From an uncultured Halomicronema sp. (GTDB lineage: Bacteria; Cyanobacteriota; Cyanobacteriia; Phormidesmidales; Phormidesmidaceae), in the NCBI GenBank assembly GCA_937897665.1, contig CALCPB010000397.1, forward strand, positions 1 through 5,870: a stretch of 5,870 nt of DNA, in the 5' to 3' direction. The position numbers were made by a program, and so were the translations under genes. Below are positions 4,930 to 5,870 of this stretch, one piece after another (position 1 is the first letter of the stretch; each line of letters opens with the position of its first letter). A model generated the notes under the pieces. It did no database searches. It was not told the origin of the DNA and worked only from the letters and a program-made list of their open reading frames with translations.

Positions 4930-5391
4930 TTGAGACCCTTGAATATCCTCAAGCAGAGTACTTACGAAACCAAGACAGACCCCAAAGCGCTTAAAGGCGT
5001 TTTATCTTGGTTTGATAGTTTTCATGCGCTGCCGATCCCTCAAGAAGATTGGCTGCAATGTCAGTTAGCGCTGATTGAAGGCTTTACGAATGCGGTTCGT
5101 CATGCTCATAAAGGACTCCCTTTAGAGACGCCCGTCACGATTGCCGTAACCGCGACCGATGAGTATCTAGATATGCAAATTTGGGACTGCGGTCCCGGAT
5201 TTGACTTTCAGGCGATGCTTGAGCGCAAACTTGAAACCACCACCTCTGATTCAGAAGGAGGGCGTGGGCTCAGAATTATGTATCGAGTTGCCGATATCGT
5301 CGAATACAAACCTACGCCAGATCAACGCAACTGTCTCCACATTCGGAAGCGCTTCGATGGCCGTTCGATTGAAGAGAACTATCGCGTATAG
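4930..5391 (+). CDS. RsbW-like ATP-binding protein (anti-sigma/switch kinase, HATPase_c_2), TTG start
   Basis: Proteins of this family are small GHKL-fold serine kinases that bind sigma factors or phosphorylate STAS-domain antagonists in partner-switching regulation. The ATP site is complete: N-box LALIEGFTNAVRHAH (46-60, Glu50 and Asn54), G1 box DCGPGFD (86-92) and G2 box EGGRGLRIM (109-117). At about 153 residues, the domain is the whole protein, and there is no sensor or membrane part. No ATG exists before the conserved core. The frame opens after a TGA at 4888-4890 and the only standard starts are TTG at 4930 and TTG at 4939. AAAGG at 4923-4927 is only 2 bases from the first but 11 from the second, so the protein may begin at 4939 (LNILKQSTYETK). 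The antagonist, phosphatase and sigma partner are not in the window. The family call is firm; the target is unknown. Confidence 0.88.
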   Translation: MRPLNILKQSTYETKTDPKALKGVLSWFDSFHALPIPQEDWLQCQLALIEGFTNAVRHAHKGLPLETPVTIAVTATDEYLDMQIWDCGPGFDFQAMLERKLETTTSDSEGGRGLRIMYRVADIVEYKPTPDQRNCLHIRKRFDGRSIEENYRV

Positions 5392-5469
5392 CTGTTCTAG
5401 AATGCTCAGTATCAGCCTTCTAAGACCAACACCGAATCATCTCTTCGAGCCCAATCAATTGCCTATCCG

Positions 5470-5870
5470 ATGAACTTGGAATCACCCGCATGGCCTGTCG
5501 CGATGCCTTGGCTCATTGCCCTGGCGATAAATACTAGCCTCCTGGCGATCGCGGCATTACTCCCCAAAAAGCTACTCACGACCACCGGCTATCTCCATGC
5601 CTGGTTCTTAGGAGTCCTGGTATGGGGGTGTTTAGGCTGGCCGGGATACACCGTTGTGATGGTCTATTTTCTCGTGGGCTCAGCAGTCACCCGGATTGGC
5701 ATGGCGAAAAAAGCAGCCGCTGGGATTGCTGAAAACCGCGCTGGCGTGCGTGGCCCCGAAAATGTTTGGGGTTCTGCACTCACAGCCGCTCTCTGTGCAT
5801 TAGGCGGTTTGCTTGGGAGGAGTGGTCAGTTATCCGGTTTATCTGACCCTTGGGTCGCAGTGTTTGGGCT
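5470..5870 (+). CDS. DUF92/TIGR00297 membrane protein (VTE6-like phytyl-phosphate kinase), cut by the right edge
   Basis: The frame starts at ATG 5470 and is open to the end of the window (133 codons visible). It begins MNLESPAWPVAMPWLIALAI and is strongly hydrophobic, with helices near 12-31, 43-57, 61-74 and 102-116. The DUF92 signature GIAENRAGVRGPENVWGSA is at 85-103, following TRIGMAKK. Plant VTE6 of this family phosphorylates phytyl phosphate to phytyl diphosphate, feeding chlorophyll-derived phytol into tocopherol and phylloquinone synthesis; cyanobacterial members are thought to do the same. The start has no clear Shine-Dalgarno; ATG 5503 is an in-frame alternative, but it would cut into the first helix. 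It lies 78 bp after the RsbW-like gene on the same strand. A HIP1 site is at 5545-5552. The C-terminal half is missing here. Confidence 0.88.
   Translation, partial: MNLESPAWPVAMPWLIALAINTSLLAIAALLPKKLLTTTGYLHAWFLGVLVWGCLGWPGYTVVMVYFLVGSAVTRIGMAKKAAAGIAENRAGVRGPENVWGSALTAALCALGGLLGRSGQLSGLSDPWVAVFG

Noticed and set aside
1..5870. Mobile element, CRISPR array, tRNA or rRNA
   Set aside because: No transposase-like frame, terminal inverted repeats, regularly spaced direct repeats or tRNA/rRNA signature was seen on either strand.

Overview
The window comes from a cyanobacterium. The highly iterated palindrome GCGATCGC (HIP1) occurs eight times (68, 458, 2328, 3367, 4426, 4681, 4687, 5545), where chance would give about 0.1 copies in 5.9 kb. 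The gene content agrees: a DnaK2-type chaperone, a one-helix high-light-inducible protein (Hli) with an RpaB-type HLR1 site in its promoter, and a DUF92/VTE6-like phytol-salvage protein. GC content is moderate. Nothing else in the window fixes the genus.

Layout. 1-95 (-): N-terminus of an unrecognised protein, running off the left edge and divergent from dnaK. 322-2238 (+): a dnaK2-like gene in one continuous reading frame, cut by a single in-frame TAA at 1378-1380. 2244-2349: two hairpins; the second is a bidirectional terminator built around a HIP1 site. 2430-2579 (-): a 49-residue Hli protein convergent with dnaK, with an HLR1 site at 2596-2613. 2614-3027: about 400 bp without a recognisable gene. 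3028-3453 (+): a 141-residue protein of unknown function with a strong ribosome binding site. 3568-4791 (+): a MacB/FtsX-type ABC transporter permease. 4930-5391 (+): an RsbW-like HATPase (anti-sigma/switch kinase type) with a TTG start. 5470-5870 (+): start of a DUF92/TIGR00297 membrane protein, cut by the right edge.

How the genes relate. The left half is stress-related: a major Hsp70 and a photoprotective Hli protein end to end, separated by a shared terminator. The right half holds four same-strand genes with gaps of about 80-140 bp. They are not tightly packed and look more like neighbours than one functional operon. The permease has no ATPase partner here and the RsbW-like protein has no antagonist or sigma factor here.

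The main anomaly is the broken dnaK. The stop separates most of the ATPase domain from the rest of the protein, while the sequence on both sides stays intact and in frame. TAA is used as a normal stop by three other genes in the window. This means either a very recent nonsense mutation or a sequence error. I see no wholly new multigene system; the other notable items are regulatory (HLR1 over the hli promoter, HIP1 inside a terminator) and two genes I cannot name.
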